Of a stretch of 51,005 nucleotides of DNA, positions 1-7,890 are shown in pieces. How positions within the stretch are numbered: the stretch's first letter is position 1; the number at the start of each line of letters is the position of its first letter. The DNA comes from DATEAV01 sp964575425 (GTDB taxonomy: Bacteria; Chloroflexota; Anaerolineae; Anaerolineales; E44-bin32), in contig CAZNRD010000023.1 in NCBI GenBank assembly GCA_964575425.1, positions 1-51,005 on the forward strand, written 5' to 3'. A program made the position numbers and the translations under genes. A model generated the notes under the pieces. The model saw only the letters and a program-made list of their open reading frames with translations, made no database searches and had not been told where the DNA came from.

Positions 1-79
1 CAGCCCTCCTGTATGCTCAAACCCCGCAGCCCCAAAGGGGATTCGCAGGATTCCTGTTCAACAGTCTCGTTCTCCTCCT

Positions 80-108
80 TTGACGGCCTGCCGCGCCCGT
101 GATACACT
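80..108 (+). promoter_or_regulatory. Promoter of the nuo membrane-arm operon
   Basis: A TTGACG box (80-85) and a TACACT box (103-108) are separated by exactly 17 bp, the spacing seen at most promoters in this window. The expected start is near 115, giving a leader of about 65 nt before nuoA. The leader contains a short GC-rich palindrome (about 123-145) built from CCCGGG arms. Because the promoter lies directly ahead of nuoA, nuoA is probably the first gene of the transcript. Confidence 0.7.
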
Positions 109-181
109 TGCGCCGCCTTCGGCCCGGGAGGGCATTGCCCCCGGGTCCACGGATGTGAGGCTTTCAGGCTGAGGGCCTAGC

Positions 182-538
182 ATGCTACATGAATGGGTCT
201 TCATCGGGCTTCTTCTTCTCTTCGGATTGATCCTTCCTGCTGCAGCGATCGCGCTGAACTGGCTGCTGGGGCCGAAGAAGCCAAACCCGATCAAACGCTC
301 AACCTACGAGTGCGGTATTGAAACGGTGGGGGATACCTGGGTCCAGTTCAAGGCGCAGTACTACATCTACGCGCTGGTCTTCGTGGTGTTTGCTGTTGAG
401 GCCGTGTTCCTCTTCCCATGGGCGGCGGCGTACGACAAGCTGGCCCTGTACATGGTGCTGGAGGGCCTTCTCTTTGTCATGATCCTGGCCGGCGGGCTGG
501 TCTACGCGTGGCGCAAGGGAGCCCTTGAGTGGGTGTAG
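182..538 (+). CDS. nuoA: NADH-quinone oxidoreductase subunit A (NuoA)
   Basis: Small membrane subunit of respiratory complex I, located where the membrane arm meets the peripheral arm near the quinone site. At 118 residues it has the normal family length, with three hydrophobic helices (about 5-28, 60-82 and 88-110). The family motif YECG lies at residues 42-45 in the loop after helix 1, followed by an acidic and aromatic stretch typical of NuoA. It starts at ATG 182. It is the first gene of a run of membrane-arm genes, and nuoH follows after 78 bp. In most bacteria nuoB, C and D come next; here they are missing. The identification is secure. Confidence 0.95.
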   Translation: MLHEWVFIGLLLLFGLILPAAAIALNWLLGPKKPNPIKRSTYECGIETVGDTWVQFKAQYYIYALVFVVFAVEAVFLFPWAAAYDKLALYMVLEGLLFVMILAGGLVYAWRKGALEWV

Positions 539-616
539 CCTGGAGAGGCGCGGGGAGATGGCTGATGCGAAGCGTCCATCAGCCATCTCTTTGTGAGGAC
601 TTCTGAGAGACGAAAG

Positions 617-1801
617 ATGACAGAGGATTTCCCTGGCAACATCGGTCGGTTCTTCCTGGACCTGCTCGTCGACTGGGGGCTGGAGGCTGGCCTGGCAGGC
701 TTCGTGCTGAAGCTGGTGGCGGCTGCGCTGCTGGCCACCGGACTCCTGCTGAGCACCTTCCTCCTGATCTGGGCGGAGCGCCGGCTCCTGGCCCGCATCC
801 AAGACCGTCTTGGACCGAACCGGGTGGGACCATTCGGCATCCTGCAGACGGTTGCCGACTTCGCCAAGCTGGTGACCAAAGAAATCATCATCCCTTCGGG
901 TGCCGACAAGGTCGTGTACAGCCTGGCGCCGATGCTCAGCGTGCTCTCGGTCGTGGGCATGTGGGCAGTGATCCCGTTCGCGCCGCGGCTCATCGGCACC
1001 GACATCAACATCGGCCTGCTTTACGTCGTCTCGGTAGGCTCGATTGGAACCCTGGCGATCATGCTGGCCGGCTGGTCCTCGAACAACAAGTTCGCGCTGC
1101 TGGGCGCGTTCCGGGCGGTGGCGCAGCTTGTGTCGTACGAGGTGCCGATGGTGCTGGCGCTGCTCGTGCCGACCATGCTCGCCGGGTCCCTGGGAATGGT
1201 TGCCATCGTCGAGGCGCAGCGGTCGGTGCCGTTTGTCGTGTTGGCTCCGCTGGCTGCCGTGCTGTTCTATCTGGCGTCGTTGGCTGAGAACGGACGCGCG
1301 CCGTTCGACCTGCTGGAGGCGGAGTCGGAGATCGCCACGGGTTTCAACATCGAGTATTCCGGCCTGATGTTTGGCATGTTCTTCGTGGCGGAGTTCCTGC
1401 ACGCCTTCACCATCGGCGCGCTGATGACCACGCTTTTCCTCGGCGGCTGGCTCGGCCCCGGGGTGGACCGCTATCCATGGTTGGGCCTGGTGTACTTCCT
1501 GCTCAAGAGCACGATCATCTGGTTCAGCATCATCTGGGTGCGCATGAGTCTGCCTCGTGTCCGCATCGACCAGATGCTGGCCCTCAACTGGAAGTTGCTG
1601 ACGCCCCTGGCGCTGGCGGTGCTGGCGGTGACAGCCGTGGTCGACAAGCTGGCGCCGTCTCAACCCCTGATGCGAATTGGGCTGCTCCTTGCGGCCAACG
1701 CGGTGGTGTTCTTCGTGGCCATGGTGGGGGTGCGGGCGCACTTCCGCCGTCGGCCGCGGCGGGAATTCCGGACCGCACGTGCGGCCACCCCTCCGGCGTG
1801 A
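617..1801 (+). CDS. nuoH: NADH-quinone oxidoreductase subunit H (NuoH)
   Basis: Complex I subunit H, the membrane protein that forms much of the quinone chamber and links it to the pumping modules. It has about eight hydrophobic helices. The conserved loop with AERRLLARIQDRLGPNRVG and the later acidic loop with RAPFDLLEAESE are both intact. I place the start at ATG 617, giving 394 residues; a GTG at 593 would add eight charged residues (RTSERRK type) with no clear benefit. The C-terminus has a short basic tail. NuoI, which normally follows NuoH, is absent; nuoJ starts 13 bp downstream. Confidence 0.95.
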   Translation: MTEDFPGNIGRFFLDLLVDWGLEAGLAGFVLKLVAAALLATGLLLSTFLLIWAERRLLARIQDRLGPNRVGPFGILQTVADFAKLVTKEIIIPSGADKVVYSLAPMLSVLSVVGMWAVIPFAPRLIGTDINIGLLYVVSVGSIGTLAIMLAGWSSNNKFALLGAFRAVAQLVSYEVPMVLALLVPTMLAGSLGMVAIVEAQRSVPFVVLAPLAAVLFYLASLAENGRAPFDLLEAESEIATGFNIEYSGLMFGMFFVAEFLHAFTIGALMTTLFLGGWLGPGVDRYPWLGLVYFLLKSTIIWFSIIWVRMSLPRVRIDQMLALNWKLLTPLALAVLAVTAVVDKLAPSQPLMRIGLLLAANAVVFFVAMVGVRAHFRRRPRREFRTARAATPPA

Positions 1802-1814
1802 AGGTGCGATTGCC

Positions 1815-2351
1815 ATGACAGCCTTGCAGGGCATCTTCCTCTTCACCGCGGGCGTGACGCTGGCAGCGGCCATCCTGGTCGTGGCGAGCCCGCGGCTGCT
1901 GCACGCCGCGCTGTGGCTGGTGCTGGCGCTGGCCGGCGTGGCGGTCCTCTTTGTTCTCCTTGAGGCGGGATTCCTGGCGGCGGTGCAGGTGGTGATCTAC
2001 ATCGGCGCCATCGCCATTCTCATCATCTTCGCCGTCATGCTCACCCGCCGCGAGATGCGCGACCAGGGCCCGCAGCAGAATCGCGGCTGGAGGCTGGCGC
2101 TGCTTGCCTCCCTGCTCCTCCTTGTCGGGCTGCTGGCCCTGGTTACGCAGACGCCGGCGCTGAGGGGGGGTGCTCCACTGCCGGTGGGCGACGCCGATTC
2201 CGTGCTGGAGGACCTCGGCCGATCGCTGGTGGATGTGGACCGGTATGCGATTCCCTTCGAGGTGGTTTCGGTTTTGCTGCTGGCAGCCCTCATCGGAGCC
2301 ATCGTGGTCGCTAGGCCGCCGTCAGGGTCGGAGGAGGAGGGCGAGGCGTGA
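1815..2351 (+). CDS. nuoJ: NADH-quinone oxidoreductase subunit J (NuoJ)
   Basis: Membrane subunit J of complex I, 178 residues from ATG 1815. The open frame extends upstream, but that part overlaps nuoH and reads as basic, low-complexity sequence. Five hydrophobic helices are visible. The third contains the family pattern VQVVIYIGAIAILIIFAVML, which includes the helix known to rotate during coupling. The tail ends in an acidic EEEGEA stretch. The stop overlaps the nuoK start in a GTGA arrangement, so the two genes are probably translationally coupled. Confidence 0.93.
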   Translation: MTALQGIFLFTAGVTLAAAILVVASPRLLHAALWLVLALAGVAVLFVLLEAGFLAAVQVVIYIGAIAILIIFAVMLTRREMRDQGPQQNRGWRLALLASLLLLVGLLALVTQTPALRGGAPLPVGDADSVLEDLGRSLVDVDRYAIPFEVVSVLLLAALIGAIVVARPPSGSEEEGEA

Positions 2352-2656
2352 TCCCGCTGACCTGGTACCTCAGCCTCGCGGCGGCGCTGTTCTGCATTGG
2401 CCTCTACGGCGCCCTGGCGCGCCGCAACGCCGTCGCCATCCTGATGGGCATCGAACTGATGCTCAACGCGGTCAACCTGAATCTGATCGCCTTCTGGCGG
2501 TACCATGCCCCCGGCTCGATCGCCGGCCAGGTCTTTGCCGTCATGGTGTTCGCCGTGGCCGCCTCGGAGGCCGCCGTCGGCCTTGCCCTGATCATCTCGA
2601 TCTACCGGCGCCGCCAGACCGTGATCGCCGAAGACATCAACCTGCTCAAGTGGTAG
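2348..2656 (+). CDS. nuoK: NADH-quinone oxidoreductase subunit K (NuoK)
   Basis: Small antiporter-like subunit of complex I, 102 residues and three helices. Two family glutamates are present in the membrane: one in MGIELMLNAVNLN (helix 2) and one in ASEAAVGLAL (helix 3). These glutamates are known to carry protons between the E-channel and the antiporter-like subunits. The start is GTG 2348, overlapping the nuoJ stop by 4 bp; a downstream start would delete helix 1. nuoL begins 10 bp after the stop. Confidence 0.95.
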   Translation: MIPLTWYLSLAAALFCIGLYGALARRNAVAILMGIELMLNAVNLNLIAFWRYHAPGSIAGQVFAVMVFAVAASEAAVGLALIISIYRRRQTVIAEDINLLKW

Positions 2657-2666
2657 GCGAGCCGCC

Positions 2667-4802
2667 ATGCGACCCGAACTGCTGACCTGGCTCATCCCGC
2701 TGCCCCCCATCCTGGCCTTCTTCCTCATTGTTCTCTTGACTCACCGCAGCAACCGGCTGAGTCACACCGTGGGCGTGGGCGCCATGTTCGTCTCGTGGGG
2801 CCTGGCGATGGTCGTCTTCTGGCAGGCCATCACCACCCACGACCTGGGGCAGCATCCCTTCCATTCCTCGATTGCCTGGCTTCCCACGGGCGCGGATGCG
2901 TTGCGCTTCGGAGTACTCATCGACCCACTCAGCGCGGTCACGCTCTTCTTCGTCGCCTGGACGTGCTTGGCGATCTTTGTCTACAGCATCGGCTATCACA
3001 ACTACGGCAAGTCGCGCGACCCGCAAGATCGGCCCGGGCTGCCTCCGCACGCCGGCGGCATCGAACCGATGTACGCGCGCTTCTTTGCCTTCATCTCGCT
3101 TTTCGCCTTCGGCATGCTGACGCTGGTGGTCTCCGACAACCTGCTGCTGCTGTTCATCGGTTGGGAGATCATGGGGTTGTGCTCGTACCTGCTGATCGGG
3201 TTCTGGTACGGGAAGGACTCGGCCAAGAACGCCATGGTCAAGGCCTTCATCACCACCCGCATCGGCGATGTATTCATGCTCCTAGGCATCGCCTACCTGT
3301 ACAGCGCCACCGGCACGCTCAACTTCCGTGAGATCCTCTTCAACGAAGAGGCGCTGTCGCACCTATCCGCGATGCCATCGGGCGTGCTGAACCTCTCGGC
3401 CGCAGGGCTGATCGGGCTGCTGCTGTTCCTGGGCACCGTGGGCAAGTCCGCGCAGTGGCCGCTGCACGTCTGGCTTCCGGATGCGATGGAGGGCCCTACG
3501 CCGGTCTCGGCCATGATCCACGCCGCCACGATGGTGTCGGCCGGCGTGTATCTGGCGGCGCGCTTCTTCCCGCTGCTGACGGCCGGCTGGCACGAGGGCG
3601 ATCCACTCACGCCCACGATGACGGTGGTGGCCTTCATCGGCGCCTTCACTGCCTTCTTCGCCGCCACCATCGCCCTGGCGCAGACGGACATCAAGCGCGT
3701 CCTGGCCTATTCGACGATCTCGCAGCTGGGCTATATGGTGGCCGCCATCGGCATCGGCGCCTTTGTCGCCGCTGTTTTCCACCTGGTCACCCATGCCTTC
3801 TTCAAGGCCCTGCTCTTCCTTGGATCAGGCTCAGTCATCCACGGCATGGAGCATGGCGTGCACAAGACGCATGCGCACGTCGACCCGCAGAACATGTTCA
3901 ACATGGGCGGGCTGCGCCGGAAGATGACGAAGACCTTCTGGACATTCCTCATCGGCGGATTTGCCCTCTCGGGCTTTCCGATCCTCACGGCCGGCTTCTG
4001 GTCCAAGGACGAGATCCTGGCCGATGCCTTCGGGCATGGTCACCTGGCTGTGTTTCTCACGCTGGCCGCGGCCGCGCTGCTGACAGCCTTCTACACCATG
4101 CGCCAGATCACGCTGACCTTCCTGGGCCAGCCCCGCACCCCGGCGGCCGAGCACGCGCACGAGCCGGTGGCGACCATGACGACCCCGCTGCTGGTGCTCT
4201 CGGTCTTCGCCGTCGGCGCGGGTTGGGTGGGCATCCCCAAGTATTTTCCGCTGCTGGGAGGCCTGCTCCCCAACTGGTTCCATGAATTCGTCGGCGGCAC
4301 CCTGCTCGAGGCGCCGCACGGGGCGCCGTTCTCGTGGGTGCCCCTGTTGACTTCCGTGACGGTGGCCCTTGGCGGGCTGCTGCTGGGCTGGCTTGTCTAC
4401 CGCCGCCTCCAGGCCGGGGCCGCTGATCCCCTGCAGAAGCCGCTCGGGCCGGTCTACACGCTGCTCCAGCGCAAGTACTACTTTGACGAACTCTACGACC
4501 TGGTCTTCGTCCGCCCGGCGTACTGGCTGGCGGAGGCCTTCGTCTATCGCTGGATCGACCGCGGCCTGATCGATGGCTTCCTGCATGCCATCGGCCGTCA
4601 GGCCCTGCGCATCGGCTCGGCCCTGCGCAATTACATCGACTTGCCGGTTGTCAATGGCACAGCGGACCGCCTGTCGGAGGCGATCAAACGCGCGGGTCGC
4701 GAGTTCCGCGCGCTGCAGACAGGCCGTGTGCAGCAATACCTGATCGTCGGCATAACCTTCACCGCGCTGCTCATCTCGTACGTCCTGGTTCGCAAGCCGT
4801 AG
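2667..4802 (+). CDS. nuoL: NADH-quinone oxidoreductase subunit L (NuoL)
   Basis: Distal proton-pumping subunit of complex I, Mrp-antiporter type. Visible hallmarks are the glutamate helix GWEIMGLCSYLLIGFWY, the broken helix with KSAQWPLHVWLPDAMEGPTPVSA, and the lysine helix that follows. The C-terminal third contains the long lateral helix and anchor. At 711 residues it is roughly 100 residues longer than the E. coli protein. The extra length lies mainly in a loop near residues 112-132 and in the C-terminal region after about residue 500. A longer NuoL would suit an enzyme whose lateral helix spans one more antiporter module, as suggested by the two nuoM genes downstream. It starts at ATG 2667. 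Confidence 0.95.
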   Translation: MRPELLTWLIPLPPILAFFLIVLLTHRSNRLSHTVGVGAMFVSWGLAMVVFWQAITTHDLGQHPFHSSIAWLPTGADALRFGVLIDPLSAVTLFFVAWTCLAIFVYSIGYHNYGKSRDPQDRPGLPPHAGGIEPMYARFFAFISLFAFGMLTLVVSDNLLLLFIGWEIMGLCSYLLIGFWYGKDSAKNAMVKAFITTRIGDVFMLLGIAYLYSATGTLNFREILFNEEALSHLSAMPSGVLNLSAAGLIGLLLFLGTVGKSAQWPLHVWLPDAMEGPTPVSAMIHAATMVSAGVYLAARFFPLLTAGWHEGDPLTPTMTVVAFIGAFTAFFAATIALAQTDIKRVLAYSTISQLGYMVAAIGIGAFVAAVFHLVTHAFFKALLFLGSGSVIHGMEHGVHKTHAHVDPQNMFNMGGLRRKMTKTFWTFLIGGFALSGFPILTAGFWSKDEILADAFGHGHLAVFLTLAAAALLTAFYTMRQITLTFLGQPRTPAAEHAHEPVATMTTPLLVLSVFAVGAGWVGIPKYFPLLGGLLPNWFHEFVGGTLLEAPHGAPFSWVPLLTSVTVALGGLLLGWLVYRRLQAGAADPLQKPLGPVYTLLQRKYYFDELYDLVFVRPAYWLAEAFVYRWIDRGLIDGFLHAIGRQALRIGSALRNYIDLPVVNGTADRLSEAIKRAGREFRALQTGRVQQYLIVGITFTALLISYVLVRKP

Positions 4803-4811
4803 AGGACGCCG

Positions 4812-6350
4812 ATGGATTTCGTCACCGATCACGTGCTCAGCCTGATCCTGTTTACGCCCACGGCGGCAGCTCTGGTCTTGCTCCTCGTGCCGCGGCAGCA
4901 GGTGCGCCTGATCCGCTGGATCGCGTTCCTGGCAAGCCTGGTCCCGCTGGGCCTCTCGCTCTGGCTCTGGCTCTCTCACCTCCCGGGACAGCCCGGCTAC
5001 CAGTTCATCGAGCAGTCCGCCTGGTACGAATTGGTGAACTCGTCGTACCACCTGGGCGTGGATGGCATCTCCCTCCCCATGGTCCTCCTGACGACGCTGC
5101 TCACGCCGCTCGCGCTTCTCATTTCGTGGAGCATCGAGGAGAACGTGCGCAGCTACATGGTGCTGTTCCTGCTGCTCGAGACGGGGATGCTCGGGGTGTT
5201 CCTGGCGCTGGACCTGCTGCTCTTCTTCGTCTTCTGGGAGGTCGGCCTCGTGCCGATGTACTTCCTGATCAACCAGTGGGGCAGCGCCAACCGCAGCTAC
5301 GCCTCGTTCAAGTTCCTGATCTACACCATGGCCGGGTCGCTGGGGCTGCTGCTGGCCATTCAGCTCATCGGCCTGGCATCGGGCACGTTCGACCTGGTCG
5401 TCATCACCGAGCGCTGGGCGAGCCTGAACCAACCGCTGACACTGCTCGGGCTTCCGATCCGTCTGGACATTCAGACCGTGAAGGCGATCGCCTTCTGGGC
5501 CTTTGTGATTGCCTTTGCCATCAAGGTACCGGTGTGGCCTTTCCACACGTGGCTCCCCGACGCGCACACCGAAGCCCCCACCGCCGGCTCGATGATCCTG
5601 GCCGGCGTGCTGCTCAAGCTGGGCGCCTACGGTTTCCTGCGGCTGGTGCTGCCTCTGTACCCGGAGGAAGCGAAGGCATTCGCCGGTGTCCTGGGCTTTC
5701 TGGCGGTGATGGCCATCATCATGGGCGCGTTCGCCTCCTGGGGCCAGGACGATTTCAAGCGCCTGGTGGCGTACTCCTCGGTCAATCACATGGGCTTCGT
5801 GGTGCTCGGCATCGCCGCCGCCGGCTACGCGCGCGGGACACTCAGCGCGCCGGACGCGGTGATCGCGCTAAACGGTGCCGTGCTCCAGATGTTCAACCAC
5901 GGGCTCTCGGCGGCGGGAATGTTCCTGCTGGTGGGCGTCATCTACGAGCGTACGCACACGCGGGACCTGCGGCAGTGGGGCGGGCTGTTCCCGTTGATGC
6001 CGGTCTATGGCGGCATCCTGATCTTCACCGCCATGGCCTCGCTGGGGCTCCCCGGCCTGAGTGGATTTGTGTCGGAGTTCCTGGTGGTGCGGGGTGTGTG
6101 GCCAATCTTCACCCTGTACACCGCGCTGAGCATGATCGGGCTGTTGATCACCGGTGCATACGTCCTGAGGGGCATCAAGCTGGTCCTGCATGGCCCGCTC
6201 AACGAGCAGTGGAAAGGACACACGCTGGAGATCAATCGGCGCGAGGTCCTGGCCGTGGCTCCCTTGATGGCGCTGATGCTGGCCATCGGGGTCTGGCCGT
6301 CGTGGATTCTGAACGTCATCAACCAGACTATCCTGAGGCTGTTCGGATGA
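4812..6350 (+). CDS. nuoM: NADH-quinone oxidoreductase subunit M, first copy (NuoM)
   Basis: Antiporter-like proton-pumping subunit M, 512 residues with about 14 helices. All key membrane charges are present. The glutamate is E143 in FFVFWEVGLVPMYF, the broken-helix lysine is K238 in AFAIKVPVWPFHTWLPDAH, and the central lysine is K269 in LAGVLLKLGAYG. It is therefore predicted to be a fully competent pump. It starts at ATG 4812, 9 bp after the nuoL stop. A second, diverged NuoM follows after 67 bp. Confidence 0.95.
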   Translation: MDFVTDHVLSLILFTPTAAALVLLLVPRQQVRLIRWIAFLASLVPLGLSLWLWLSHLPGQPGYQFIEQSAWYELVNSSYHLGVDGISLPMVLLTTLLTPLALLISWSIEENVRSYMVLFLLLETGMLGVFLALDLLLFFVFWEVGLVPMYFLINQWGSANRSYASFKFLIYTMAGSLGLLLAIQLIGLASGTFDLVVITERWASLNQPLTLLGLPIRLDIQTVKAIAFWAFVIAFAIKVPVWPFHTWLPDAHTEAPTAGSMILAGVLLKLGAYGFLRLVLPLYPEEAKAFAGVLGFLAVMAIIMGAFASWGQDDFKRLVAYSSVNHMGFVVLGIAAAGYARGTLSAPDAVIALNGAVLQMFNHGLSAAGMFLLVGVIYERTHTRDLRQWGGLFPLMPVYGGILIFTAMASLGLPGLSGFVSEFLVVRGVWPIFTLYTALSMIGLLITGAYVLRGIKLVLHGPLNEQWKGHTLEINRREVLAVAPLMALMLAIGVWPSWILNVINQTILRLFG

Positions 6351-6417
6351 TCCCGGCGGGTCACGACTGCAGTCATGCCACGGACCAGCGCTGCTCTTCC
6401 GGCAAAGTGAGTGAACG

Positions 6418-7890
6418 ATGCAGTTCCCGATCCTGAGCGTCATCGTCTTCACCCCGATCACGGCCGCCCTCATCTTGCTGCTCGTGCCGGGCGACCGCAA
6501 GCGCGAGGTACGCTGGCTTGCCCTGGCTGCCGCCAGCCTGGCGCTGGGTCTCTCGCTGTGGGCCTACCTCGCCTACGACCGGCAGGCTGGCGGCTACCAG
6601 TTCGTCGAGCGGGTGCCGTGGGTTCGACTGCTGGGCATCTCCTACCACGTCGGCGTCGACGGCATGAACCTGCCGCTGGTGCTGCTCACCGGCGTGGTGA
6701 TGTTCACCGGCGTGCTGATCTCATGGAACATCGACGATCGGCCGCGCGAGTTCTTCGTTTTCCTCTTCATCCTGGCCACCGGCGTCTTCGGCGTCTTTGT
6801 GGCGCTCGATCTGTTCCATCTGTTCTTCTTCTATGAGATCGCCGTGTTCCCCATGTACCTGCTGATCGCCATCTGGGGCTGGCAGGTGACCCGGGAATAC
6901 GCGGCGATGAAGTTGACGCTCTACCTGTTCATCGGCTCGGTGATCGCTCTCGTCGGCGCTTTGGTGATGGTCTACAGCAGCGGCCTGAAGACGTTCGACC
7001 TGCTGGCGCTGGAGCGGGCGGCGTTCTCGCCCGAGTTCCAGCGGCTGTGGTTCCCCTTCGTCTTCTTCGGCTTCGGCGTGCTGGGCGGCATCTTCCCCTT
7101 CCACAACTGGTCCCCCGACGGCCACGTGGCCGCACCGACCGCGGTCTCGATGTTCCACGCCGGCGTGCTGATGAAGCTGGGCGCCTTCGCCGCGCTGCGC
7201 GTGGGCATCATGCTTCTGCCGGATGGCGCGCGCTTCTGGTCGCCGCTCATCCTCGGTCTGGCCACGGTCAATGTGATCTACGGCGCCTTGATCGCCATGG
7301 TGCAGACCGATTTCAAGTACGTCATCGGCTTCTCGTCGGTGTCGCACATGGGGCTGGTGATGCTGGGGTTCGCCACGCTTAACCGCGAAGGCCTGACCGG
7401 CGCCGGGCTGCAGATGTTTTCGCACGGCGTGATGACGGCTCTCTTCTTTGCCGTCGTCGGCATGGTCTACGACCGGGCGCACACGCGCGACCTGCCGAGA
7501 TTGGGGGGCTTCTCGAAAGCCATGCCGCTGGTGGCAGTGGCCTTCATCATCGGCGGTCTGGTCTCAATGGGCATGCCCGGCTTCTCGGGATTCGTGGCGG
7601 AGTTCCCGATCTTCCTCGGCCTGTGGCAGCGCCAGCCGGAGGTGGCTCTGATCGCCGCTCTGGGCATCGTGATCACGGCAGCCTACATCATGCGTGTCGT
7701 CGGCCGCGTCTTCTTCGGCCCTATGCCGGCCGAGTTCGAGGGGCACATCGGTGCCATCACGGTTCAGGACCAGGTGGCCCTGGTCGTGCTGTGCGCCCTC
7801 CTGATCTTGATCGGCGTCTATCCGGCAGTCATGGCGCCCCTCGTGCAGTCTGGGGCTGACGCCGTATTGCTCCTGGTGGGAGGTGGGTGA
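6418..7890 (+). CDS. NADH-quinone oxidoreductase subunit M, second copy (NuoM2), lysine-lacking
   Basis: A second NuoM paralogue of 490 residues with the same fold and about 14 helices. The acidic residue is kept (E140 in FFFYEIAVFPMYLL), as is the central lysine (K253 in AGVLMKLGAFA). The broken-helix lysine is not: the segment reads GFGVLGGIFPFHNWSPDGH, so Leu222 stands where the first copy has Lys238. The surrounding PFH-W-PD-H pattern aligns without gaps, so this is a real substitution. Extra NuoM copies are known in so-called 2M complex I enzymes; whether this one pumps is open. It starts at ATG 6418. nuoN follows immediately, its GTG next to this TGA. Confidence 0.92.
   Translation: MQFPILSVIVFTPITAALILLLVPGDRKREVRWLALAAASLALGLSLWAYLAYDRQAGGYQFVERVPWVRLLGISYHVGVDGMNLPLVLLTGVVMFTGVLISWNIDDRPREFFVFLFILATGVFGVFVALDLFHLFFFYEIAVFPMYLLIAIWGWQVTREYAAMKLTLYLFIGSVIALVGALVMVYSSGLKTFDLLALERAAFSPEFQRLWFPFVFFGFGVLGGIFPFHNWSPDGHVAAPTAVSMFHAGVLMKLGAFAALRVGIMLLPDGARFWSPLILGLATVNVIYGALIAMVQTDFKYVIGFSSVSHMGLVMLGFATLNREGLTGAGLQMFSHGVMTALFFAVVGMVYDRAHTRDLPRLGGFSKAMPLVAVAFIIGGLVSMGMPGFSGFVAEFPIFLGLWQRQPEVALIAALGIVITAAYIMRVVGRVFFGPMPAEFEGHIGAITVQDQVALVVLCALLILIGVYPAVMAPLVQSGADAVLLLVGGG

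Noticed and set aside
299..1873. A 524-codon frame antisense to nuoA, nuoH and nuoJ
   Set aside because: Its composition is His/Gln/Arg-rich filler, it spans several real genes and it shows no domain.
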